Of a stretch of 6,657 bases of DNA, positions 1-6,502 are shown piece by piece. Under the pieces are notes generated by a model that searched no databases, had not been told where the DNA came from, and saw nothing but the letters and a program-made list of their open reading frames with translations. The translations under genes were made by a program, and so were the position numbers. Where the stretch lies: positions 1-6,657 of the forward strand of contig JACMOF010000552.1 in the NCBI GenBank assembly GCA_014378155.1, in the 5' to 3' direction. The stretch's first letter is position 1, and every line of letters begins with the position of its first letter. The stretch is from Caulobacter sp. Its GTDB lineage: Bacteria; Pseudomonadota; Alphaproteobacteria; Caulobacterales; Caulobacteraceae.

Positions 1-949
1 ACTCGGCTTCGGTCGGCAGGCGGCGTCCCGTCCAGAGGGCAAAGGCGGCGGCTTCGTAGTAGCTGACATGGCCGACCGGCGCCTCCAGGTCGACGGGCTG
101 GCGACCGGCCAGGGTCATGACCGACCAGGCCGCGCCCTCCTCCCGTCGCCAATAGAGCGGCGCGTCCCAGCCCTCGTCGGCCACCGCCGCCCAGCCGTCC
201 GAGAGCCACAGCTCGGCCCGGCGATAGCCGCCATCGGCCATGAAGGCCAGCCATTCGCCATTGGTCACCAGGCGGTCGGCCAGGCAGTAGGGTTCAAGAA
301 AGACCCGGTGGCGGGGCCGTTCGTTGTCGAAGGCAAAACCCGGGCCGGCGTCGCCGACCTCGACCAATCCTCCGTCGAAGGCGACGTAGCGCGCCTCGCC
401 GGCGGCTGGGCGTTGCGGAAGGGGATGAGGGCGATAGGCAGGCTGCAGCGGCGACTGAGCGAAAAGATGCAGCAGGTCCATCAGGATCAGCTCCTGATGC
501 TGCTCCTCGTGGGCCAGGCCCAGATCCAGTCGGCTCATCACCTCCGCCGTGGGTGAAGTGGCCAGCAGGCGGACCATGGCCGCGTCGACATGGGCTCGAT
601 AGGCGCCAACCTCGCCCGCCGATGGCCGGGTGATCAGGCCGCGGAGAGGGCGCGGCTGGCGAGGCCCTACGGCCTCGTAGTAGGAATTGAACAGGTAGCC
701 GAAGGCCGGATCGAAGACCTGATAGCCAGGCAGAAACGGCGTCAGCAGGAAGGTCTCGAAGAACCAGCCTGTGTGGGCGCGGTGCCATTTGACCGGGCTG
801 GCGTCCGGCATCGACTGAGCGCCCTGGTCCTCGGGCGACAAGGGCTGAGCCAGGGCCTCGGTGCGTCGTCGCACGGCCAGGTAGCGATCGACCAGGGCGA
901 TGGCGGGGGCCTGGGAGGCCTCCCTGCCAGATGTGTCGTCGGGACTCAT
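1..949 (-). CDS. egtB: Ergothioneine biosynthesis protein EgtB, N-terminal 316 codons (runs off the left edge)
   Basis: EgtB is a cytosolic non-haem iron sulfoxide synthase. It joins trimethyl-histidine (hercynine) to a cysteine or gamma-glutamylcysteine thiol using O2, the central step of ergothioneine synthesis. The first ~165 residues form the DinB-like helical domain. It carries QSMPDASPVKWHRAH followed by GWFFE (residues 45-65) and AHEEQHQEL (146-154). By comparison with the known EgtB iron site, His59, His147 and His151 should be the metal ligands. From about residue 185 an FGE-sulfatase-like domain begins (GGLVEVGD near 193, then NERPRHRV near 209), and the visible part ends at RRLPTEAE, a typical motif of that fold. 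Family members are roughly 400-430 aa, so about 100 residues lie beyond position 1. The ATG at 949-947 is preceded by AGGAG with 5-nt spacing. No frameshift or internal stop is seen. Which thiol substrate is used cannot be judged. A partner egtD would often lie next to it, but it is not in the window. Confidence 0.93.
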   Translation of the reverse strand, partial: MSPDDTSGREASQAPAIALVDRYLAVRRRTEALAQPLSPEDQGAQSMPDASPVKWHRAHTGWFFETFLLTPFLPGYQVFDPAFGYLFNSYYEAVGPRQPRPLRGLITRPSAGEVGAYRAHVDAAMVRLLATSPTAEVMSRLDLGLAHEEQHQELILMDLLHLFAQSPLQPAYRPHPLPQRPAAGEARYVAFDGGLVEVGDAGPGFAFDNERPRHRVFLEPYCLADRLVTNGEWLAFMADGGYRRAELWLSDGWAAVADEGWDAPLYWRREEGAAWSVMTLAGRQPVDLEAPVGHVSYYEAAAFALWTGRRLPTEAE

Positions 950-954
950 GCGCT

Positions 955-959
955 CTCCT
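955..959 (-). promoter_or_regulatory. Shine-Dalgarno of egtB
   Basis: On the minus strand AGGAG lies 5 nt before the ATG at 949-947. It supports this start, which also puts the conserved EgtB helical domain at its normal distance from the N-terminus. Confidence 0.75.
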
Positions 960-1077
960 GGCGGCCCTTGGTCAGGGGCCGCGACCACCCGATGAGCTCA
1001 ACGAATAAGCAACTTGAGTGTTCCCCCACTCTGGTTCAAGGCGGAGCAGAATAAAAAGTGAACGGGGGTTGCCGAAT

Positions 1078-1103
1078 AGTCCTCCCCCCTTTGGGGGAGG
1101 ACT
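1078..1103. repeat. Perfect 11-bp inverted repeat (hairpin) upstream of egtB
   Basis: AGTCCTCCCCC (1078-1088) and GGGGGAGGACT (1093-1103) are perfect reverse complements separated by a 4-base loop, CTTT. Such a strong, short-looped stem would form in RNA read in either direction. No run of T follows on either strand, so it is not a classic intrinsic terminator. It could stop or stabilise the 3' end of the kinase/regulator transcript, or be a member of a dispersed palindromic repeat family. Which of these applies cannot be decided from one copy. Confidence 0.75.
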
Positions 1104-1146
1104 TCACCCGGGCTGCCGCTGAAGAGATGGAAAGGGTCGCGGAGCG

Positions 1147-1161
1147 CCGGACATCGTCCGG
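1147..1161. repeat. Short perfect hairpin
   Basis: CCGGAC (1147-1152) and GTCCGG (1156-1161) form a perfect 6-bp stem with an ATC loop, 43 bases right of the larger 11-bp hairpin. It has no T-run of terminator type. It may be part of the same composite intergenic element as the 11-bp hairpin, but a chance occurrence in GC-rich DNA is possible. Confidence 0.45.
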
Positions 1162-1262
1162 AGTTTGTGAGTTTAGTACCGTTTCGACGAAGCCGATCGC
1201 TCCGCGCCATCGCTATCCGTCCGCGTCCGGTGGGCAGCCCTGTTGAGGCTTTAGCCGGATCC

Positions 1263-1267
1263 GAATC
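1263..1267. other. GAATC, a GANTC-type methylation site
   Basis: GAATC matches GANTC, the recognition sequence of the cell-cycle adenine methyltransferase CcrM of alphaproteobacteria. It is the only GANTC I found in the non-coding parts of the window. It lies 41 bases from repeat copy A and within the stretch that must hold the egtB promoter. Methylation and any regulatory role are inferred. Confidence 0.3.
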
Positions 1268-1298
1268 CCGTCGTTTCCCACCCGTCCCTGACGACGGG
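1267..1298. repeat. 8-bp inverted repeat with 16-base loop
   Basis: CCCGTCGT (1267-1274) and ACGACGGG (1291-1298) are exact reverse complements. An alternative inner pairing uses CCCGTC (1281-1286) with GACGGG. The element ends 9 bases before repeat copy A. It could fold in the 3' region of the kinase/regulator transcript. No T-tract is present, and function is unknown. Confidence 0.4.
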
Positions 1299-1307
1299 GG
1301 CGCGGGC

Positions 1308-1415
1308 CTAGAGCATTTCCCGACCTGACTGCGTCAAGCCGTGAGCTCTAATCTTCTGTTTTGTCGCATTTTTCTTCACGCGAACCGGAACCACTTCGCT
1401 CGAAAAATGCTCTAG
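1308..1415 (-). repeat. 108-bp two-palindrome intergenic repeat, copy A (RIME1/CIR-like)
   Basis: The element starts CTAGAGCATTT and ends with the inverted form AAAAATGCTCTAG. It is built of two palindromic halves. One is bounded by TAGAGC (1309-1314) and GCTCTA (1345-1350), with an inner TGAC/GTCA stem. The other is bounded by GCATTTTT (1366-1373) and AAAAATGC (1403-1410), with an inner GCGAA/TTCGC stem. Read on the minus strand it matches copy B (6395-6502) at 104 of 108 positions. The length and double-palindrome plan agree with RIME1 elements of rhizobia and the related Caulobacter intergenic repeats; that family assignment is from memory of those elements. It sits 46 bases after the response regulator stop and may act as its 3' end structure. 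It encodes no protein and no transposase is present. Confidence 0.88.
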
Positions 1416-1461
1416 CTGGAAATGGCGTGGGACGCTGTGCGACCCGAACCGATCGACAGCG

Positions 1462-1899
1462 CTACAGCAGGATCGTGTCGGGATCGTCCTCGAGCGCCGG
1501 TTCCGGTGTCTTGGGTGGTCGGGTCGGCGCCCTGCGCAGCAGGCGACCGATCCGGGAGAGCAATTGATCGTCGCGAAACGGCTTGGCCAAGAAGTCCCGC
1601 GCGCCCAGGGCGATCGCCTGCTTGACGTCGTCGGGTTGGTTGCGGGCGGTCAACACCATGGTCGGGGTGTGATCGAGCATCTCTTCTTGGCGCATCTTCT
1701 TCAAGAGGCCGAACCCGTCCAGCCTGGGCATGTTGATGTCCAGCACCATGGCCGCCGGGCGTAGTTCCCGCAGCCGACTGAAACCTTCCATGCCGTCGCG
1801 GGCAAAATAGGTGTCATAGCCAGCCAGGTCGAGCCGGGTGGTGATCAGGTCAAGGATGATCGGATCGTCCTCGACCACCAGAATCCGTGTGCGGCGCAA
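1462..1899 (-). CDS. Single-domain response regulator (receiver only), 145 aa
   Basis: This is a phospho-receiver protein with no DNA-binding or enzymatic output domain. The receiver spans about residues 4-122. Visible key residues are the acidic cluster E10-D11-D12 (in ILVVEDD), the phospho-acceptor Asp54 in VLDINMPRLDG, Thr84 in MVLTA, and Lys106 in AKPF. The last ~22 residues are a Pro/Asp-rich tail without a recognised fold. The start is TTG at 1899-1897, because the first receiver strand begins at residue 5 and the next Met (37) would remove it. Only a weak purine-rich stretch precedes it. The stop of the hybrid kinase lies two bases upstream, so translation is probably coupled and the kinase is the likely partner. 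It would work by protein-protein contact or as a phosphate shuttle, in the manner of DivK/CheY-type proteins; the target is unknown. Confidence 0.93.
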   Translation of the reverse strand: MRRTRILVVEDDPIILDLITTRLDLAGYDTYFARDGMEGFSRLRELRPAAMVLDINMPRLDGFGLLKKMRQEEMLDHTPTMVLTARNQPDDVKQAIALGARDFLAKPFRDDQLLSRIGRLLRRAPTRPPKTPEPALEDDPDTILL

Positions 1900-1901
1900 G
1901 A

Positions 1902-4900
1902 TCAGACGCCCGCCTTGCCGTGGGTCCCGTCCGCACCGTGGTCGCCGGCTTCAAAAGGTGTGTCGTTCCAGTCCGTGCAGGCGCTCACCGCGCGGATGAG
2001 TTCCAGCGCCAGGATGGGCTTGGAAACCAATCCGTCGAAATCGGGGTAGTCCTGGCCTTGTCGATCAGCGTCGGCCGTAAAGGCCAGGATGGGCACGTTC
2101 TGGTTCGGTCCGAGCCCCGCGCGAATTTTCCGCAGGGCGTCGGGGCCCGACAGACCCGGCATGCGCAGATCCATCAGGATGCAATCGAACGGCTGCAACT
2201 CCGCAGCCTCGACCGCCGCCTGGCCGCTTGCCGCTTCACCAACCTCGGCGCCCACGCTCTCCAGCACGGTGCGGGCCAGCTCTCGGTTGACCAGATTGTC
2301 ATCGACCACCAGCACCCGGACCCCGTCCAGGCTTCTGAACTGGACGTCGTCCTGCGTCGCCTCGGCCTGGGTCGCACCGATCGGCGCGGCGACGTGGAAC
2401 GAGAACACCGAGCCCTCGCCCGGGACGCTGATGGCGGCGATACCGCCGCCCATGGCCTCGGTCAGGCCCTTGGAGATCGCCAGGCCAAGACCCGTTCCGC
2501 CGTGTTTGCGAGTCGATGAGGCGTCCACCTGCGAGAAGCGCTGAAAGAGCTTCTCCAATTGGTCGATGCTCATCCCCGCTCCGGTATCCTCGACCCGCAC
2601 GCACAAGCGCTCGGCTGCCGCCTCGTAGGCGACGACCAGGCGAACCGAGCCGCGCTCGGTGAACTTCACCGCATTGCCGATCAGGTTCAGCAGCACCTGC
2701 CGCACGCGATCGGGGTCGATCATCACAAGGTCAGGCAACTCGCCCTCGGCCTCGCACTCCAACCACAACCCCTTCTCGTCGGCTTGGGGCGTGAACAGGG
2801 CCAGGGCGTCACAGGCCACCGACAGAGGCGAGACCGGCTGCGGTGATATATCGACCTGGCCCGCCTCCAGCTTGGAAAAATCGAGGATGTCATTGACGAT
2901 CGCCAGCAGGGCCTGGCCGGCGCTTGAGACCCGCTGGACGAAACGGCGAGACAGCGCGTCCAGTTCGGGGCGCTGGGTCAGCAGGCCCGAGAAGCCGATC
3001 ACCGCGGTGAGCGGCGTACGGATCTCGTGGCTCATATTGGCCAGGAACTCGCCCTTCACTGCGGCGGCGACCTCGGCCTCGGCGCGCGCGGCGGCCAGGG
3101 CCTCCTCTTGCACCACCTGCTGTGTCACGTCGCGGATCACGTCGAGGAAGCCGGTCGGCGCCTCGGTGACCGGGTGTCGCAGAACGGACGGATTGGACTC
3201 CAGCCACACGAATTGGCCAGTAGCCTTGTGCAGCACGCGCCAGCGCACCCGTTCGGTGGGGCCCCCCGTAATCAGGTTGCGATAGACCCGCCGAACCCGC
3301 TGCCGTTCGTCCGCATGGGCCAGGTCGGCGGCGCTGCGGCCCATCAACTCGGGGGGCGCATAGCCGGTCAGGACCTCGCACGAGGCGGCCACGAACGTGA
3401 TCGCGCCGGTCAGGTCGGCGGTCAGGATCATGTCCGTGGTGTTCTCGGCCATCAGCCGGTAGCGCGCCTCACTGTCCTTCAGGGCCGCCTCGGCCTGACG
3501 CCGGGCCGTGAAGTCCTCGATCTGCGAGATGTAGTGGCGGGGCGAGCCGTCGGGATTGTCGACGCGCGAGACGACCAGCTGCACCCAGATGATCGATCCG
3601 TCCTTGCGGAAATAGCGCTTGTCCATCCGGTAGGTGGAGATCAGGCCGTCGCGCAGGTTCGCAAAGAGGTCGAGGTCGGCGTCCAGGTCGTCGGGATAGG
3701 TGATGGCCTGGAAGTCCAGGGCCAGCAGTTCCTCCTTGGAATAGCCGATCATGGCGCAAAGGGTCGGATTGACCTTGAGGAATCCGCCATCCAGACCCAC
3801 CAAGGCCTTGCCGATCGCCGCGTGTTCAAAGGCGTTCTCGAACAGCTCAAGTTGGGCCCGGCGCTCGCTGATATCGTGCATCAGGGCGGTCATTTCCCAG
3901 CCCGCCGCGTCGCGCACCGCGCTGACGGCAAGCTCGATAGGGAAGTCCGCGCCGTCCTTGCGCCGGGCCATCAGCTCGACGCGCTGGTCGATGTTCTCGC
4001 CCAGCCGCGCCCCAAGGAAAGCGTCCAGATCGGCATCACCGCCTGGCAGCAGCATCGCGATTTCAGCCCCGATCGCCTCGTCGCCGCTCCAGCCGAAGGT
4101 CAACTCAGCGTGCCGGTTCCAACCGGTGATCACACCGGTTTCATCGGCGGTGACGATGGCCTGATGCGCATTGGCGATGATGTTGCGCGCCCGATCCTCG
4201 CTCGCCCGCAACGACAGTTCCAGGTTGCGCACCGCGGTGACGTCCCAATTGGTGCCGACCATCCGTAGCGCAGAGCCCGCAGCGTCGCGGACAACCGTGG
4301 CGAGAGCGCGGATCGACCGCACCTCGCCGTCTGGCCGAACAACCCGGAACTCGGTGTTGAAGGGCGCGTCGTTGTCGACGGCCGCCTGGGCGGCGATCAG
4401 CTGATCCTGGCGATCCTCAGGATGCAGGGCGGCGGCGAACCGTTCGAACGTCAGATCCTCGCCCGGCTCCACACCATACAGCGCGTGCATCTTGTCGTCC
4501 CAGACCAGGGCGTCGGTCTGGAGGTTCCGTTCCCAGATGCCGATCTGCCCCGCCTGGGTGGCCAGGAGCACGCGTTCCGACATCGCGCGATAACGGGCCT
4601 CGCCCTCGGCGCGGACCGCGTCGGCCATGACGCGATCGGTGATGTCCATCACCGTGCCGAACACCGCGACCACGGCCCCTGCCGCGTCACGTTCGCAATA
4701 GCCATGGCCTTCCAGATAGCGCGTGCCGCCATCCGGCAGGAGAACACGCGTCACGGCCGACTTCCAGTCGACGCCCTGCTCGAAGGCCAGCCGGGCTCGG
4801 GTTCGTTGCGCCGCCCGGTCGTCGGGATGAACGGCTTCGACGAAGTGCTCGACCCGGGGCGCGGCGTCAGGGTCGAGCCCATAGAGGGTGGCGACATGCG

Positions 4901-6254
4901 GCGACCCGGTCACCTCGCCCGAGCCGACCTCGATGCGCCAATGACCGATGCCGCCAACCTCCTCGGCCAGGGCCGTGAGGCGCGCCATCCGGTCGGCCTG
5001 CTCCTGCAGCGTGCGGCGTTCCGTCACGTCTCGGAAGACGTTGACGATCTCCAAGGGCCGCCCTGCGGCGTCGCGGATGACCTGGGGGTTGCCTTCCAGC
5101 CAGATCCAGCGGCCATCTCCGGTCAGGAAGCGGTGCTGGCGATTGCCGGCCGTGTCGACCACGCCGGCCCCCAGGACCGCCGCACTGGCCCGAAAGCGCT
5201 GCAAGTCATCGGGGTGGACGAGGGTGTCGCCGGTCGTGCCGATCATCTCCTCGGGATCGCGGCCCATGGCCCTAATGGCGGGCGACACGTAGAGCAGCAC
5301 CCCGTCGAGGTCGGTGCGCACGATGATGTCGGAAGTGTTCTCGGCCAGCAACCGGTAGCGGGCCTCGCTGGCGGTCAGGCTATCGAGGCTCATGACCTGC
5401 TCGGTAACGTCCTGGAGCAGGCCGATCAGTGCGACCACTTCGCCCCATTCGTCGAATTCGCAGCCGGCCCTGGACTGCACGATCCGTGTCTCGCCGTCCG
5501 GACGGATGACGCGCGCCTGGAAGCTGCCCTGCCCCTTCGACGCGATCGCGGCGGCCAGTTGACCCTCGACCAGGTGCCGGTCATCGGGATGGAAGGCCTG
5601 CAAGCCGAAGGCGAAGGGCGGCGCATGGGTCGCCGGATCGAACCCGAGGGTCTCATAGACCAACGGAGACCAGAACAGGTCGCCGGACACCACGTCATAA
5701 CGCCAGTGAGCGACGGCGGACATGGTCTCGGCCAGGCGCAGCAGGCGGGATTGCTCCCAGCTCAGGCGCGTGACACGAACCCGTTCCAGCTCGTCGACCG
5801 CGATGCCGGCCAAGGCGCGTAGCCGGTCCAGTTCCCGCTCGGTGGGGCGCGGCCGAGGTTTCATGTCGACGATGCAGAGGGTGCCGAGATTAAAGCCCTG
5901 CGGCGAGGTCAGGACGGCGCCGATATAGAAGCGCACACCCATGTCGCCCACCACCGAAGGGTAGCTCGCGAAACGGGGATCAAGGCTCGCGTCCTCGACC
6001 ACCATCACCGCGTTCGGCTCCAAGGTGATGGCGTGGGCGCAGAACGCCTCTTCGCGCGGCGAGGAGCAGATGTCCAAGCCCACGCGGGATTTGTACCACT
6101 GCCGATCCGCATCGGTCAGGGAAACCAGGGCGATGGGGACGTCGAACAGGTCGGCCGCCAGGCGGGTCAGACGGTCGAAGGCGATGTCTGGCGATGTGTC
6201 CAGAACGCCATAGTCCTGGAGGTCCCGCAGGCGTCGCGCTTCGTGGTGATCCAT
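1902..6254 (-). CDS. Soluble hybrid sensor histidine kinase: GAF, seven PAS, HisKA, HATPase, receiver (1450 aa)
   Basis: This large sensor kinase autophosphorylates on His and passes phosphate to its own receiver. Approximate domains are: GAF 1-160 (FCAHAI at 71-76, FYIGAVL at 109-115, GTLCIVD at 124-130); PAS1 171-287, PAS2 298-414, PAS3 424-541, PAS4 557-676, PAS5 686-799, PAS6 804-919 and PAS7 930-1046; a helical linker; HisKA with the H-box around His1076 (MSHEIRTPL); HATPase with N-box Asn1194, G1 box DTGAG (1223-1227) and G2 box GGTGLGL; and a receiver at 1312-1425 with Asp1318/Asp1319, acceptor Asp1362, Thr1393 and Lys1412. All catalytic motifs are intact. There is no signal peptide or membrane segment, so it should be cytosolic. 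No LOV cysteine motif is seen, and ligands of the PAS domains are unknown. No HPt domain is present, so transfer to the downstream regulator probably needs an HPt protein encoded elsewhere. The ATG at 6254-6252 has GGAGG 5 nt upstream. Confidence 0.95.
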   Translation of the reverse strand: MDHHEARRLRDLQDYGVLDTSPDIAFDRLTRLAADLFDVPIALVSLTDADRQWYKSRVGLDICSSPREEAFCAHAITLEPNAVMVVEDASLDPRFASYPSVVGDMGVRFYIGAVLTSPQGFNLGTLCIVDMKPRPRPTERELDRLRALAGIAVDELERVRVTRLSWEQSRLLRLAETMSAVAHWRYDVVSGDLFWSPLVYETLGFDPATHAPPFAFGLQAFHPDDRHLVEGQLAAAIASKGQGSFQARVIRPDGETRIVQSRAGCEFDEWGEVVALIGLLQDVTEQVMSLDSLTASEARYRLLAENTSDIIVRTDLDGVLLYVSPAIRAMGRDPEEMIGTTGDTLVHPDDLQRFRASAAVLGAGVVDTAGNRQHRFLTGDGRWIWLEGNPQVIRDAAGRPLEIVNVFRDVTERRTLQEQADRMARLTALAEEVGGIGHWRIEVGSGEVTGSPHVATLYGLDPDAAPRVEHFVEAVHPDDRAAQRTRARLAFEQGVDWKSAVTRVLLPDGGTRYLEGHGYCERDAAGAVVAVFGTVMDITDRVMADAVRAEGEARYRAMSERVLLATQAGQIGIWERNLQTDALVWDDKMHALYGVEPGEDLTFERFAAALHPEDRQDQLIAAQAAVDNDAPFNTEFRVVRPDGEVRSIRALATVVRDAAGSALRMVGTNWDVTAVRNLELSLRASEDRARNIIANAHQAIVTADETGVITGWNRHAELTFGWSGDEAIGAEIAMLLPGGDADLDAFLGARLGENIDQRVELMARRKDGADFPIELAVSAVRDAAGWEMTALMHDISERRAQLELFENAFEHAAIGKALVGLDGGFLKVNPTLCAMIGYSKEELLALDFQAITYPDDLDADLDLFANLRDGLISTYRMDKRYFRKDGSIIWVQLVVSRVDNPDGSPRHYISQIEDFTARRQAEAALKDSEARYRLMAENTTDMILTADLTGAITFVAASCEVLTGYAPPELMGRSAADLAHADERQRVRRVYRNLITGGPTERVRWRVLHKATGQFVWLESNPSVLRHPVTEAPTGFLDVIRDVTQQVVQEEALAAARAEAEVAAAVKGEFLANMSHEIRTPLTAVIGFSGLLTQRPELDALSRRFVQRVSSAGQALLAIVNDILDFSKLEAGQVDISPQPVSPLSVACDALALFTPQADEKGLWLECEAEGELPDLVMIDPDRVRQVLLNLIGNAVKFTERGSVRLVVAYEAAAERLCVRVEDTGAGMSIDQLEKLFQRFSQVDASSTRKHGGTGLGLAISKGLTEAMGGGIAAISVPGEGSVFSFHVAAPIGATQAEATQDDVQFRSLDGVRVLVVDDNLVNRELARTVLESVGAEVGEAASGQAAVEAAELQPFDCILMDLRMPGLSGPDALRKIRAGLGPNQNVPILAFTADADRQGQDYPDFDGLVSKPILALELIRAVSACTDWNDTPFEAGDHGADGTHGKAGV

Positions 6255-6259
6255 CTGCC

Positions 6260-6264
6260 CCTCC
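6260..6264 (-). promoter_or_regulatory. Shine-Dalgarno of the hybrid kinase gene
   Basis: On the minus strand GGAGG lies 5 nt before the ATG at 6254-6252, an optimal spacing. It fixes the start and agrees with the GAF family's usual N-terminal stretch, in which a short helix with a YGVLDT-like motif precedes the domain. Confidence 0.8.
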
Positions 6265-6296
6265 GACAGCGCCGGCCCGCTCGCCCGGCCTCGCGC

Positions 6297-6320
6297 CGTA
6301 TAGTCAACGAAACGCGTTAA
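6297..6320 (-). promoter_or_regulatory. Candidate housekeeping promoter for the kinase/regulator operon
   Basis: On the minus strand TTAACGC (6320-6314) resembles the Caulobacter housekeeping -35 element TTGACGS. ACTATACG (6304-6297) partly resembles its -10 element GCTANAWC. The spacing is 9 bases, slightly shorter than the 10-14 usually quoted. This would give a leader of about 35-40 bases. An 8-bp palindrome AACGCGTT (6311-6318) overlaps the -35 and could be an operator. The matches are imperfect and the assignment is tentative. Confidence 0.3.
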
Positions 6321-6358
6321 GATTACCTGTCACGTTCATGCGCGTCGGCGGGGCGGGG

Positions 6359-6374
6359 CCACCCCCGAGGGTGG
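6359..6374. repeat. Short hairpin between repeat copy B and the kinase promoter region
   Basis: CCACCC (6359-6364) and GGGTGG (6369-6374) form a perfect 6-bp stem with a CCGA loop. No T-run follows on either strand. It lies 20 bases left of repeat copy B and might help end transcription from the upstream membrane-protein gene. A chance palindrome is also possible. Confidence 0.35.
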
Positions 6375-6394
6375 TGGACGCATGGGACGCGACC

Positions 6395-6502
6395 CTAGAG
6401 CATTTTTCGAGCGAAGTGGTTCCGGTTCGCGTGAAGAAAAATGCGTCAAAACAGAAGATTAGAGCTCGCGGCCTGACGCAGTCAGGTCGGGAAATGCTCT
6501 AA
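6395..6502 (+). repeat. 108-bp two-palindrome intergenic repeat, copy B (RIME1/CIR-like)
   Basis: This is the inverted partner of copy A, differing at only four positions (6446, 6468, 6473 and 6502). Its halves are bounded by GCATTTTT (6400-6407) with AAAAATGC (6437-6444), and by TAGAGC (6460-6465) with GCTCTA (6496-6501). Inside the second half a perfect CCTGAC/GTCAGG stem (6472-6477, 6481-6486) has a GCA loop. The element fills most of the gap between the partial membrane-protein gene on the right and the kinase gene on the left, and it contains the TAG stop of the former. ACCC occurs at both outer edges of the TAGAGC...GCTCTA core (6392-6395 and 6502-6505), which may be a 4-bp target duplication or chance. 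Confidence 0.88.

Larger units (their letters stand above)
950..1461. other. Intergenic region between the response regulator and egtB
   Basis: These 512 bases separate the 3' end of the response regulator from the start of egtB. They hold repeat copy A, three hairpin-forming inverted repeats, one GAATC site and the egtB leader. No open frame here has both a ribosome binding site and protein-like composition. The egtB promoter must lie in this region, because the upstream operon is over 500 bases away and hairpins intervene. I could not find a convincing -35/-10 pair; a TTGAAC near 1034-1039 on the minus strand has no good -10 partner. Confidence 0.6.

Noticed and set aside
68..556. Plus-strand open frame of 162 codons opposite egtB
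   Set aside because: The minus strand encodes unmistakable EgtB motifs over this whole stretch, so this frame is a shadow.
1058..1246. Small plus-strand open frame (62 codons) in the intergenic region
   Set aside because: It runs straight through the 11-bp palindrome and the CCGGAC/GTCCGG hairpin. It has no Shine-Dalgarno and no protein-like pattern.
1308..1415. CRISPR array or attachment site
   Set aside because: There are only two copies, 5 kb apart and inverted, with no spacer periodicity, cas gene, integrase or tRNA.
3027..4268. Plus-strand open frame of 413 codons opposite the hybrid kinase
   Set aside because: It is an antisense shadow of PAS and HisKA coding sequence. It has no family motif, and its composition is typical of reverse-frame translations.
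4422..5822. Plus-strand open frame of 466 codons opposite the hybrid kinase
   Set aside because: It is antisense to clearly conserved PAS-coding sequence. Its translation has no recognisable domain, and long antisense frames are common in GC-rich genes.
1902..6254. Photoreceptor (LOV or phytochrome-like) reading of the sensory domains
   Set aside because: No PAS segment has the LOV flavin-binding cysteine motif. The GAF domain is of a general type whose conserved FCAHAI cysteine does not indicate a bilin site.
6194..6502. Plus-strand open frame of 102 codons spanning the kinase start and repeat copy B
   Set aside because: It overlaps the kinase N-terminus in antisense and ends inside the repeat. 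No ribosome binding site was seen.
1308..6502. Composite transposon with the repeats as terminal insertion sequences
   Set aside because: The repeats are only 108 bp and encode nothing. No transposase is present, and copy A has no flanking target duplication.
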